This document shows, one piece after another, positions 41,555-52,700 of a stretch of 64,000 nucleotides of DNA. Under the pieces are notes generated by a model. The model had not been told where the DNA came from. It searched no databases and worked only from the letters and a program-made list of their open reading frames with translations. The translations under genes and the position numbers were made by a program. The DNA is taken from NCBI RefSeq assembly GCF_048771995.1, contig NC_133024.1, positions 25,684,001-25,748,000 of the forward strand. The letters are read 5' to 3'. Numbering within the stretch: the first letter of the stretch is position 1; each line of letters begins with the position of its first letter. This DNA is from Taeniopygia guttata. Its lineage: Eukaryota > Chordata > Aves > Passeriformes > Estrildidae.

Positions 41555-41670
41555 TTAGAATCACAGTAACATAGAATGATTCAGGTTGCAAGGGACCTTA
41601 AAGACCATCTAGCTCCAATTCCTCTGCTATGGGAGGGGCACTTTCCACTAGACAAGGGTTTCTAAAGGAC
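41555..41670 (-). mobile_element. CR1 LINE 3'-end fragment
   Basis: TAGAATCACAGTAACATAGA is followed by GATTCAGGTTGCAAGGGACC, TTAAAGACCATCTAGCTCCA and CTTTCCACTAGACAAGG. This is a clear antisense CR1 3' end with its octamer-like tail. Confidence 0.88.
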
Positions 41671-41932
41671 CATGAAGGGAATTTGCACAGGGAAAAGAAC
41701 TGAGGCTGATGTTTCCAGTGTGATATTTGCCTTTTCACAGCTAACGCATGTGAACACAGCTAGACTGTTGTGTGAAGTTTCTTTCAAAAGTTGAGGCTGT
41801 TTTTTGAGAATGAGCACATGACATTGCAACATCCGCTAAATAACAAGGATTTAAAGCTGCCTGAGATGAGCACTTCTTCATTTGGTTCTCATCTAATGAG
41901 GACATAATAAAATATAAGAGTTTATAGGAGCC

Positions 41933-41958
41933 TATAGGGCTCCTATAGGAGCCCTATA
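41933..41958. repeat. Perfect 26-bp palindrome
   Basis: The half-site TATAGGGCTCCTA is followed immediately by its exact reverse complement TAGGAGCCCTATA, with no spacer. A related TATAGGAGCC word lies just left of it. Confidence 0.95.
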
Positions 41959-41959
41959 T

Positions 41960-41993
41960 CAGACACTATAAGAAATCAGACACTATAGGAAAT
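41960..41993. repeat. Tandem duplication, 17 bp x 2
   Basis: CAGACACTATAAGAAAT is followed directly by CAGACACTATAGGAAAT. It begins two bases after the palindrome and shares its ACTATA/CTATAGG words. Confidence 0.92.
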
Positions 41994-42438
41994 ACAGGAA
42001 TCTTTCCTGAAAGGTGGATATTGTTTACTAAACAACCTTCTGATATACAACAAACTTCCCATGAGTGACTAGTCTGGCATCAAAATGAGTGTTTTAGTGT
42101 GGCAGAAGTGGGAGCTACAAGTAAATGAATTCTAAAATATCAAAACACTCATCCATGTCACCTCCCAGACAGAAAACCCTCCCAGCATCAGGCTGCTGTC
42201 TGTGGTCCTCCACTGCATAGAAAAGAAGCCTCTTCTACAAAATCATGTTTCCTCATCAGCTGCAGGGAAACAGACTTTCCATATCTTTTGCTACTGCATT
42301 GTTGCTATGATCACACAGGGACCAATGAACTGAGACAGTATGTTAGTATGTAGTTATAAAAAATCCCTTTGCAAGTTGAATCTATGTAGGCCAGATGTCT
42401 ATTTGGGTAGAAAAGGCTGGTTTTAAATATCTAATGGA

Positions 42439-42455
42439 ATAAATAAATAAATAAT
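42439..42455. repeat. AATA microsatellite
   Basis: About four AATA units. Confidence 0.8.
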
Positions 42456-44739
42456 TCAAGGGATTAACATACTGAGTTCATGTCACAAATATACAGTTTC
42501 CAAACAAGAAACATTTAGTCAAAACTGAAGAATAGACTAGAAACTGAGAGGACTCTTTTCTAGCAATTCAGAAACCATAGAAGTTGCTTCCAAATGGCAA
42601 GAATAGCTTTTGCTTCTTGTGCAAAAAACAGCAATTTTTTTTTGTCCTGTTTGTGCTTAGATGATTCTGAATTTCCTAATTTTTGATTTCTTGAAATGTC
42701 TGTGAGCAACAAAAAAATTAGCAGTACTATCATACAGGTAATACACCAGAGAGCACAAATTTCAATTGCAAAGTAATTTCTATTGCTATTAATTTGTTAA
42801 AATTATTTCTGTTCGCTTGCTGTTAAAAAAGTTTTGTTTGAATGGCAAACAGACAATTAGGGGAATATAAGTTTTCTGGTCTTTCAGTTTGGATATGACA
42901 ACATTCCTATTTCACTGCTGGAACTTTGGCAAATAGTTTATGAACCTGATGAAACTTTAGGCTTTGCATTCCCACTTGAAAGCAAAAATAAAGCAAGAAA
43001 AAACCCCATTAAGACAACAAACCAACAGTTTTAGGCTCTTAACATATTTGTGAAGAAACAAAATACCTGTGATTGTGCACTCTATTACTGTTTCTGGCTC
43101 ACCTATAAAATAAATCTCAATCAATTCTTTCATCATTTGAAACCAATGTTTCCAGGTCCACTGGTTTATTGAACTGAGCCTTCTGCTATGCATAGAGCTA
43201 AAGAAATAATTTCGTAGCCAACAGACTATTGCACCAGCCTTCCTTAGTAATTCATTTTAGGTGTGACTAACCATGGAGTCTCCTCACAAGCTGTTTTAAT
43301 TCTTTCAAAGATTGCTATACACATATCTAAGCGCTCCTGAGCTCTCCACAACAGAAAACCCTCATAAGCAGCTAATATAATATCCAAGCACAGACAGATC
43401 CATTTGGTGAGATATCTTTGCAACTACAGTCACAGGCAGACTTTTTCAGCTATCTATGGACATGTTCCATGTTCCTCCAGCAACAAGAGTTATACCAAGT
43501 TCTGAGCTCTGGGCTTGTTTTGGTAGAAAATGGAGACCAAGACAGAGAGATGCCTTGTGATGAAAGCATCCTTGCACTAGCGCTCCATTCAGCTGAAAGG
43601 CTGAAGGTGAGGAGGAAAGGGGGAAACTGTGTGAAGCTTTTACTTGGAAAGTCCTCTGAAAGTTGGCAGGTTTTAAGGTACTGAAAGGTATAGTTCATGG
43701 TAACTTGCCACTGTACTGATAAGGAAACAGGTCAAGGGACCTGATGCTCAGTAATTACTTTCCTCTTTCTATCTCTTCCTAACTCCACACACTGATTCCT
43801 GGCACAACCCTGTGTCACCAGCACCCAACCGCGCACACATAAAGATGCGGTAGGGGAGAGTCCAGCAGCCAAAGTTTTGCATGAGAAAAGGTGCTGCTGT
43901 CTTCCTCTAGTGGCAAAGCTCATTGGGAATGAGAAGTTAGAAGGATTTCTGTGGAGGCTGTGTGTGCCTAGGAGCAGCAACATCATTTTATTAGGATTCA
44001 AGAAGTCTGCAACTGAGGATCTTCTAATTTTGGCTGCAAGATCTCTTCAGCAGGGGTGGATGTGCCTGTACTGTCAGTTGTTCAAGCATCATACAGGTGC
44101 TGTGCTGAGGTAGCTCACATAAAGTGCTTTTGCCACACTCCCCTAGGTTAAAAGCAACTGTAAAAAACTCATTCTTCAAGGACAAAACATTCACAGTTTG
44201 ATAAACAGATCACTCACTCTAATCACTGGTGTTTTTGTCAAAATCTATTTGGACTGTGCTCTCCCTGCAAGCAGGAAACCTCTTCTGCTTGCTTTTCTCC
44301 CACATCTGAATCTGAATCAACCTAATCCTTCAGTATGAACTATTAGGAGCTTCCTAACTCTGCTGTGTGATGGACTCACTACAAAGAGAGACAGATTGAG
44401 TATTGAAGCACTAAAATGCTGACAGCCCTGGCTGCTTACTTTGAGCTGCAATAGCTGTGTGTGGCAGAGAACATGCTCTCATTGAGTAGCTGGAGGACTC
44501 CTCCAAAATCTGTCATCCCACCTGGACAATGTCATTCCCAGCACAGGCGAGCTTCTGACTGCAGCAAGGAAATACCTGGCTGCAATGAGGGACCCCACCT
44601 CACACGGGAGCTGCTTGAATTTCAAGGGCAGTACAAACCTAATCAGAGGCCGAATATTTTGGCAGGGGTCAGAACATTCAGACTGCTTTGGTGTCCTCGG
44701 ACTGGACATTTGAAAAGGTTTTAAGCTTCTCCCTCTCCA

Positions 44740-45135
44740 GTTCTGCCACCAGAGGGCACGGCTCCCCGCTCTGCCAGGAGACGCATCAGCCTGCAAGGAC
44801 ACGGGGATTGCCTGCTGGAGAAGTTTGATGCCCTTTTTCTCCCACCTTCCCTATACCTGCATTTCACACTCTTGGCTGGACCTGAAGCCCTGTCTAAGAA
44901 GAAAACGCCCTGAGAACTTTAGCCGAGGCGGAAGGGAAAGCAGCCGGCTGTCGCTTTGCACGGCTTGAGACAGCATCTGACACGTCTCATTCCTCCCTTG
45001 AGCCCACTCAGAAGCAGCTCTGCCAACACGCCCTGTTTCCTATTTCACCTCTGCCTCGTTTGCATTGCGCTACAGATCTGTGCAGCAGCCACAGCCCTGC
45101 CTCAGAGCCGCTGAGGCACCCGGCAAAGCCTGGGC
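44740..45135. promoter_or_regulatory. Small orphan CpG-rich patch, candidate regulatory element
   Basis: Roughly 17 CpG dinucleotides in 395 bp by hand count, far above the near-zero density on either side, with a good CTCF-like motif at the left edge. No first exon with a convincing start codon and donor was recognised. It is a candidate enhancer, insulator or non-coding RNA promoter. Confidence 0.4.
44743..44761 (+). promoter_or_regulatory. Candidate CTCF-binding motif (strong match)
   Basis: CTGCCACCAGAGGGCACGG matches the CTCF core CCACNAG(G/A)GGGCA almost fully, in forward orientation. Occupancy is not known from sequence. Confidence 0.6.
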
Positions 45136-47489
45136 ACACAACGGTGAGGCTTCCTGCAGCTCTTGACCTGTGGTAGCAAGCTGGGTTGTGAACCAGATGC
45201 TCACTCCTTCACAGCCACTTCAGAATACAAGATGCAGAGAGCAATAGGACAGTGACCTTTTTCTGCAGTGACCACTCAGTAAACAGCACATTTTATTTCT
45301 TCTCCAACAGTCACTGACAACACAGCATGAGAACCAGCATATCCTCTCCTTCGATGTGACAATAGAAATCTAACCAGAGCAGCTGCAGATTTGAACCTTT
45401 TTCACCTTATTCTTTTTTTTTTTTTAACCATAAATAAAATATGGCTAAAATACAGGATATTAGTCATGCCTTTGGGAAGTCAGAGTAAAGCGAGTTCAGG
45501 AACACTGCCGGTAAAACAAAGAAGAAACACTGAATGCATGGTAATTTGCACTAGGCTGAGGTTCAGACCTGCTCAATTTACAGTGAGGTTTTCCAACAGC
45601 CATTGGGAAGCAAAAAAATTTAGCTTGCAGCAAAGCTGTTAACCTTTTCTCCAAGAAAAGCACTTCCAAACTAGCATGGCCTCTTTGATGCTGTATGAGG
45701 ACTCAGGACTAATTTCCTAGAGGTATTTCGCACTGATGAGTCTTCATTCAGGAATTCATTAAAATGTATTTTAGGTTGTGAAGTGCTGGGAAATTGCTTG
45801 CACTTCCTCATGAGATGCATATGCCTGGTCTTCAACAGTGGTATATTTTCTGGCTTGATGATTAGAATAACCAAACTCTGGTTTTGGACATTAAAAGTCA
45901 AGTTAAGTTTGATGAACAAAGATTTTGTTTCTCCTTAGTTAATGCTAGAAACAAGATGCACACAATTGTTCAGATGCAAATATGTATGGAGTTATAAATA
46001 CCTGTAATTTTCCATCCATACAAACTGAAGTCCATGCAAAATAGGCAAACATGATCTTACCAAAGCATCCACATATTTTAAAGGAAGAAATAGAGTAAAA
46101 CTTTTTATTTTTTTTTTTAAGATAAAAACGGATATTGGAAGGTACTCTGAATTGGAGTCTAGCAATTCACTGGTAAAAGCTCAAGATATTGCTGTGTGTA
46201 AATGCCAAGTATCAGAGCCTGTTATGCTGGAAAAGGTTAGGAGTTTGAAGCAGTGATATAGGACATATAATTTTCCTAAGCAACCAAGATTGTATTCTTA
46301 TGCAAATGATTAGGCTACTAAAAATACCAGGCAATTGAAAGGACCAGCTTTATATAAGCAGAAATTCATACAAATCAGCATTCCACGAGGCTCACTAGCA
46401 GGCACCAACAGGTTTTTTATGGGTGTTTTAAACATCTGCTTTCACTCTCTCTCCCTGACAATTTGTCTCTCTACATGCACCAGATGCTTCCAAGGCTGTG
46501 AAGCTGCCAGGGAGTCAGCCCAGGAGATTCAGAAAGGGAAAGTCAATTATCATCAGTGAAGAGGAGCACAACATGGATGAGGGGTGCCTTCCCAGGAGAC
46601 TGGTGGAGTTCCTCCCGCAGGACACAAAAAGTTTGGGTAGTAAAACTGTGGGCTGCAAAAGCCCAAGCCAAGGTCTCCGAGGAAATGGTGGGAAGGTGCC
46701 CATGGTGCAATACAACTACTGCTCTTCCTCCAGGCCTGATCTGCAGCCTGGCAGTGACAGTCCTGCCACAGGAAGCAGGAACAAGGAGAACACATCCTCA
46801 TCACAGTGAAACCCTTGTGATGTGATCCATTATTTCTTTCCGTATCTCCTGCCTAGCATAAAGGAACTAAAAAGGTTTGCTCTGTCCCTTCTTAAACTTA
46901 TGCTCTTCCATTGCCAAATGGCTCTTAGTCTTCTCTGCCAATATTGTGGTACAATATTGTGGTACTGAGGGATTCTGGTGCACTGCGGCACCACTGCATT
47001 GATCTTGGGTGGAAATGTGCTATAAATGCTTCTGTATGTATTTTCAAATAACAGGTAATGTGAGCAATCTACAGCATCCCTAGGCAAAACTTCTGAATTA
47101 GGTACTCAGTAAAAGCTGGACTGACTCCTGACCTTGTACACTAAGGACCTAGATAACTCAGATGTCAAACTTTTTCTGTCTAGAATTTTAGCCTGTGAGA
47201 ATCTGCTTTGTGGTCCTTACTCAGTGACCAGCGGGGAACCTTAATTTCCCCTCTAGATGAGGGGATAAGTTTTGATAAGTTTTTGCATGATAAGTTGGTA
47301 AGTTTTTGCTTCAGCCTAGAGTTCTTACTCATCCTTTCATAGAATGACATGTGCATGGACCTCTTGAAGCAGCCGTAAGAATGAATTTTGATCCCATTAT
47401 CAGACGGCAAGATGTTTTGACTTTTAATAATTCACCACAACCTGGGCCTGGCAGTGTATTTGCTTCTCTTTCCAGCCCTCCCACTTGAT
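45136..47489. other. Intergenic, no gene recognised
   Basis: AT-rich with short T runs (near 45413 and 46108) and a 13-bp tandem duplication (46940-46965). I see nothing exon-like. Confidence 0.6.
46940..46965. repeat. Short tandem duplication, 13 bp x 2
   Basis: Two perfect copies of AATATTGTGGTAC. Confidence 0.92.
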
Positions 47490-47763
47490 ATGCAAAACTT
47501 GATATATATTTTCAAAATACATCTTGGCAGCAGCTACTTTTACCCACAGAATGCAGCTCAGGGTTAAGAATGAAGGTGTAGAAGGAATATTATTTATGAC
47601 AGCTCCATTTTGCTCAGTGTATTCTTTTATAAAGTTTATTTTTTCCCTTTAGAAATTTTTCTTTGGGCTGAACCCCAGCATACTAGTCAGAATTACTTCT
47701 GATTCTATCTACTTCGCTGCTGCAGCCAAGATGTATTTTGAAAATATATATCAAGTTTTGCAT
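47490..47763. mobile_element. 274-bp element bounded by long inverted repeats (possible MITE or foldback element)
   Basis: The left arm 47490-47534 (45 bases, starting ATGCAAAACTTGATATATAT) is the reverse complement of the right arm 47716-47763. The outer 38 bases match perfectly, and one 3-base insertion in the right arm is the only difference over the rest. The 181-base interior has no long reading frame. No clear target-site duplication is visible: the flanks read CTTGAT and TAGATC. The arms could be termini of a non-autonomous DNA transposon, or the whole could form a long hairpin in RNA. I do not recognise the family. Confidence 0.6.
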
Positions 47764-48100
47764 TAGATCAGAGGTCACTTCCCTTTTGAACCCTTTGCTA
47801 CTTTACTGTTTTGGGACTGCATGGCTCAAACCTCCTTCCCCATTCAGCGTAATTCTTGGCTAGTGGAAAAGTAGTCTAGAACTCCATAAAGAGCATCAGT
47901 TTTGCTAAAATATGTTTGATACTGCCTAAAAGTGTACAGTACTTGTTTTGACTCTTTTGGTCTCTGCAGAGCAGCGTGAACCCTTGTAGAAAAGTTTTTT
48001 TCCTAGGAAACAGTTTTGCTGCATCACTGCTATTCACCTCCTATTTTCTGCAGAGCTTCACTGATTTCAGCTCAAGAACGGCAGACGAAGTTTCTCACCA

Positions 48101-48138
<38 letters not shown>

Positions 48139-48194
48139 AATAATAATAAATAATAATAATAAAAAATAATAATAATAAAAATAATAATAATAAT
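48101..48194. repeat. Compound ATG/ATA microsatellite
   Basis: About a dozen ATG (GAT) units pass into about 55 bases of ATA/AAT units with interruptions. Confidence 0.95.
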
Positions 48195-49707
48195 CCTCTT
48201 GGAGCAGGACTCCAGCACACCTGCAGCACACCTACCAGACCAGAATGTGCAGAATCTCAGGAGGGTTTGTTCACTGGTGCAGAAAGGAGCAACCTAAAGT
48301 TACTTTGTAAAGTGAAGCAGCAGATATTGATAATTATTAAGAAAACACTTAAGATTTGCTGTTTATCATTGCATTTCTGCAGTTTTAAAACCAAACAGCC
48401 ACGTTGTCAGGAGCCAGCATTTTCTGGATACCTCATGCTAGCCTTTGCAGTAGGAATTGATTTGAGAAAGCACAGAGAACCAGCAGCTTTTGCTGAAAGG
48501 AGTTTCTTTTATTTTTGTCATAACTATATAGCTGGGTTTGGTTGAAAAAATTTATTCAAAATAACAAAATCTGAATTGTTTTCTTTTCCTTTATCCCTCT
48601 CAGTTTCCCCCTTTTGTTTACTCCTCTGTTTCCCTTAGCAACTGGTATAAAGAGGAGAAAAGGAGGTGAAAAATAAACAAACAATTTTTTTTTAAATGGA
48701 AGGATGAGAAAGTGCTTCTGCTTCTGTCAATAAACCCAGAAATGTTGTATCAAAACAACAAATATGCGAAAATGGTTGTTGAGGGAAATTTTGTCAGACT
48801 ATTTTTATTGGTATTTTTATCATCATTAACCCACTATGCTCTCTGCACTACCTCTTACTGCTGGGAAAGACTGATGACTTCTTCAGAAATCCTGGACTGG
48901 ATCCAAAGATTTGAAATCCTGAGACACGGTCAAGCCATAAGAACAGGAGGGTGCCAAGCAATGTCCCAAATGCAGTTCCAGCTATTGGGTTGTTGATTCA
49001 CTTCTCCTGTTCTAAATTAAAGATCACCTTTTCCTCATCACATACTGGCCTTTCACTGCCACAGAGCACAAACAATAAGCAACTCTCAAGCAAGAAAATA
49101 ATCTTTACCAGAATAAATCACTTTGAAATATCTATGCTTTGATCAGCTAATGTTCTGTCCAAGGGACACTCAATCCTGACTCCTTTTTTTCAAGAATAAG
49201 GTATTAGGCAAGGACAAGACAATGCTAACAACATGGTCAGCCCTAAACTCCTAGGGACATCCCTCTGCATGCTGTGCCCCAAGGTCACCGTAGGGCCATG
49301 AGCACAACAGTACTCTCTGTAGGAAACAGTTTAAATTCAGTCCTGATCAAACCTGTGACTGTCTAGACTCTGGGACCAAGAAATACTTTTGCACCTTTGC
49401 TTCTGAACAAGGTCAAGGTAATGCAGTGAGTGAGAGCTTCTCACTCCAAGAGGTTCCAGGGAAGAGACTTCTCAGCACGGTGTCACATCTTGCAGTTGTG
49501 TTCCTGTGCACCATGCACAGCACATCTAAAAAGTCTGTGTGAGCAGTATGCTACATGATAGGCAAGTCAGAAGAATTTGTCCCAAACAGAGTAAAAAATC
49601 GAGACAAAGCTGGTGCCAGATGCTAGATAGGTCCCCTCAGAGAAGAGACAGATGCTGGTATTTGGAAGAGGTTGTGCTGCAAGAAAATAGAATAAAAATC
49701 CATAAGC

Positions 49708-49742
49708 TGTCAACTGAAGTTGTCAACTGAAGTTGTCAACTG
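49708..49742. repeat. Tandem repeat, 13 bp x 2.7
   Basis: The unit TGTCAACTGAAGT appears twice in full, then a partial third copy. Confidence 0.93.
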
Positions 49743-52700
49743 CCTGACAAATGTAAGAGGTGGGACAATGCAGCTAGAGGCAACTCTGCTCTGAGACTGC
49801 TCTGCAGGTCAGAAAGACCTTTTCTATCATTGCCTGAAAAAAAGGCAGCATTGCTGTTAGGCGCAGATCTCACCCCTGTGATGCCTCTGCAAAAACTATG
49901 TCTAAGAACAAGGAAACCAAAGTTTCATAATTTCACTGATCTTAAAAAACATGCAGGAGATTTTTAAGATTAGAGGCTCAGTTTTCCTGCTTTGTTCAAG
50001 CTCTTTCTAGAGTGAAGTAAAACAAGGAAGGGTCAAGGAGTTGACTCAGCCCGACAAGGCAAAGCAAAGGGATGGGAAATGGAGTCTTGTTCTGTGCTGG
50101 GGAGAAGTTATATAACTGTAAAAAAAAGCATTTTAATTTTGATGACTGTAGTGCTGCAAGTGTTTTATCATATTTCAAATTTTCATTTGGATTTGAGACA
50201 GATTTTAGCATATTAGTTTGTCTCATGAGTATATCCCAGACAGTATCAATTCTTCATGAGAAAGACTATCCTGGAAAGAATTAAGCAGGTCGAGAGGTGA
50301 GTCACCACCCTTTTTCTTTCACTTGCTGAGATGTGTTCAGTCCTCAGGGAAATTATGGAGAAATGCAACCTCCCTATTAACTGGTCCAGAAGAAGAGGCA
50401 TCTCAGCCAGCTGTGAAAGACCAGGCTTTGCAATTTCCCTTGGAGTCATTCTGTTTGTGACTTTGTGCTGTGGGCAGCTCTGGTCACTGCAGGGACTGGT
50501 GGACTACGTTGGGAACAAGACAGGGCTGCCTCCCTGGAGCTTGCAGCAAGACCAACACAGCAACAAAAGGTGGGGATACCATGCCTTGCCTGGGCCACGT
50601 CAAACTCTCTCCTGACAGCATGTTGCACACAAAGAAAGGAAGGATTCACCATGAAAAGCATTAGTACAGAGATAGATGGACCCTTCTCCATAGCCTTCAC
50701 CATGATACTGGTCAGTAAAACTAAAAACTGAGTAGTAGAAACTGAGTTTCTACCCTGTGCTGAGGAGAACCAGCAAGCAGTATGGTGGCTGCTTGCACTT
50801 CCCTTAGCTTCAGGCCCAGGAAGATTCTGAAATAATTCAAAGCAAAGGAGGAAGAACTTTGAATGCTCCTGCTCCCAATGTGCTGTGTACACATTGCCTG
50901 GTTCAAAGAAGATGAGAAGAACCAGGGAGCAGAGCACCAAAAAGTCATCAGTTGCCATCTGTCAAGCATTTACAAGTGGCTGCCACCACAACTGGATCTT
51001 CTAAAGATGTTTGGATGAAAGTGAGGGAGATATATCCAGTAGAGAGCAGGGGAAACACTCAGAAACAAGTGAAGGAGGCAGAGGGAGTTGAAGTAGGTTG
51101 AGGGAATAAAGAGCCCCTCAGCAGAGCTGAGAACTGAGAACTGGGTAGGGCTAAAATATATACAAGTGAGTAGGAAGGAAGCAGATGCATGTAAGGGGAT
51201 GGAGTGGGGGGCAGTAGGAGAGCAGGAAAAGCACTGTGTCTAAAGAGTCCTGCAAGGGTCACTCTACAAGTAGAAATCATAACTACACTGGTTGAATTAG
51301 GGAGCTATGGTACTGTAAATAGAAGTGGTTTACACAAAGAGCAAACTCCTCTGCTAAGAGGTTATCTAGAGAAGTATGGAAACATTAATTTAGGAAGCAA
51401 TTTTTAACCTTGGCAGCTGCCTTACCCTGTCTCCCCAAAAAGGCAGGTGAAACCTGATGGATACAGGGTTTTGCAATGCAACGGCATATTTCTTGTTTAG
51501 TGAATGTTCCTGATTTATACAATGATAACAAGAATCTAGGGACATCACTGTTCTGCCTTTCTATCTCTATGGGTCAGAAGTTTAAAGTTCTAGTATTGCC
51601 ATAATTTTTTTTAAACACTGAAATACCCAGTCTGGAAATGGTGTATCTTTCCCACTACCTGGCATTCTGCAGCAACAGCCTCATTTGTATTCTGTCTTTT
51701 ACTTGAGCAAAGAAAAAAAAACCAACACTCTGCATTGCCACAACTAAGTCCTTCCCCACTGCAATACAGAGATTGCCAAACAGTCGCACTAAATTCAACA
51801 TGTTCCTATTAACATATTTTATTCATACTGATGGTCGGCTTCACAGTGCGCTCCCAAAGACTTGATTTAAAATTTAAGCTCCAGACTTCTAACAAAAGAT
51901 ATAAAGCAAAACAAAGTGAGTGTCTTGTTCTACACAGAAGTACAACAGAGCTGCTTCTCCTTCAAGGCTCATCTATCAGGCAGGAGGGTTTTTTTTTCCC
52001 CACACAGGGCTGGAGTGTCTTCCTGTACAAGGGAGAAATTTGTGACTTCTAAAAGAATCATTGTCTATAAAGCCCTACTTTTTTCTGAGTTAAAAATTAA
52101 TTTCAGGCTGTGGATAAGTTTTGGACCTGATGATACCACAAAGTGAGGCTTCCTCCAAGATAATGTTCTTAAGTTGACTCCACCTTGACAGGTGAAGTCC
52201 CTAACTCCAAACCAACTGTTGAGGCACTGTATTTGTCTTGACAAGCAGGAGTGGCCATGTCTGTTGGTGAATAAAGTTTCCCTGGCCCCTCTGGTCTGGG
52301 TCTTCACACAGCAGGCTTTTCTTTACATTCTTATTCTGTTTGTGAAAGAAAGTCCAGCTAAACCCATCAGGTGACTTCAGGTAAGACATTGCAGGCAATC
52401 TGAAAGCTTTGTGGGCCAGAGCCATTTTTCATAGGGCTCTCCTCAGCAAATCCAGCATTTCACCCGTGGGTCTGAGAAGAACTTACAGGAGCATCCTCCA
52501 CGTGCAATAAAGGCTGTGTAACATTTTGCTGCAAGCTACACAAGCCATGGCACTCTTGTCACACAGTGGAGACTCAGGAAGCTGGAGATGATCTGCGCTA
52601 CACTAAACTCTTAACAAAACCCACGAAGAAAAAGTTAATTTCTAAGTGATGGTTCACCTCTCAGACATGTTTTGGGTTAAGGGGACTCTCCATCTGAAAC

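Larger units (their letters stand above)
41671..44739. other. Intergenic, no gene recognised
   Basis: AT-rich. Contains the palindrome and tandem repeat cluster at 41933-41993 and an AATA microsatellite (42439-42455). CCTCTAGTGGC at about 43903 is a partial CTCF-like match in reverse orientation. Confidence 0.6.

Noticed and set aside
50446..50958. 170-codon minus-strand open frame with a hydrophobic N-terminus
   Set aside because: No domain, no splice or promoter context, and one or two frames of this size are expected by chance in 64 kb of six-frame sequence.
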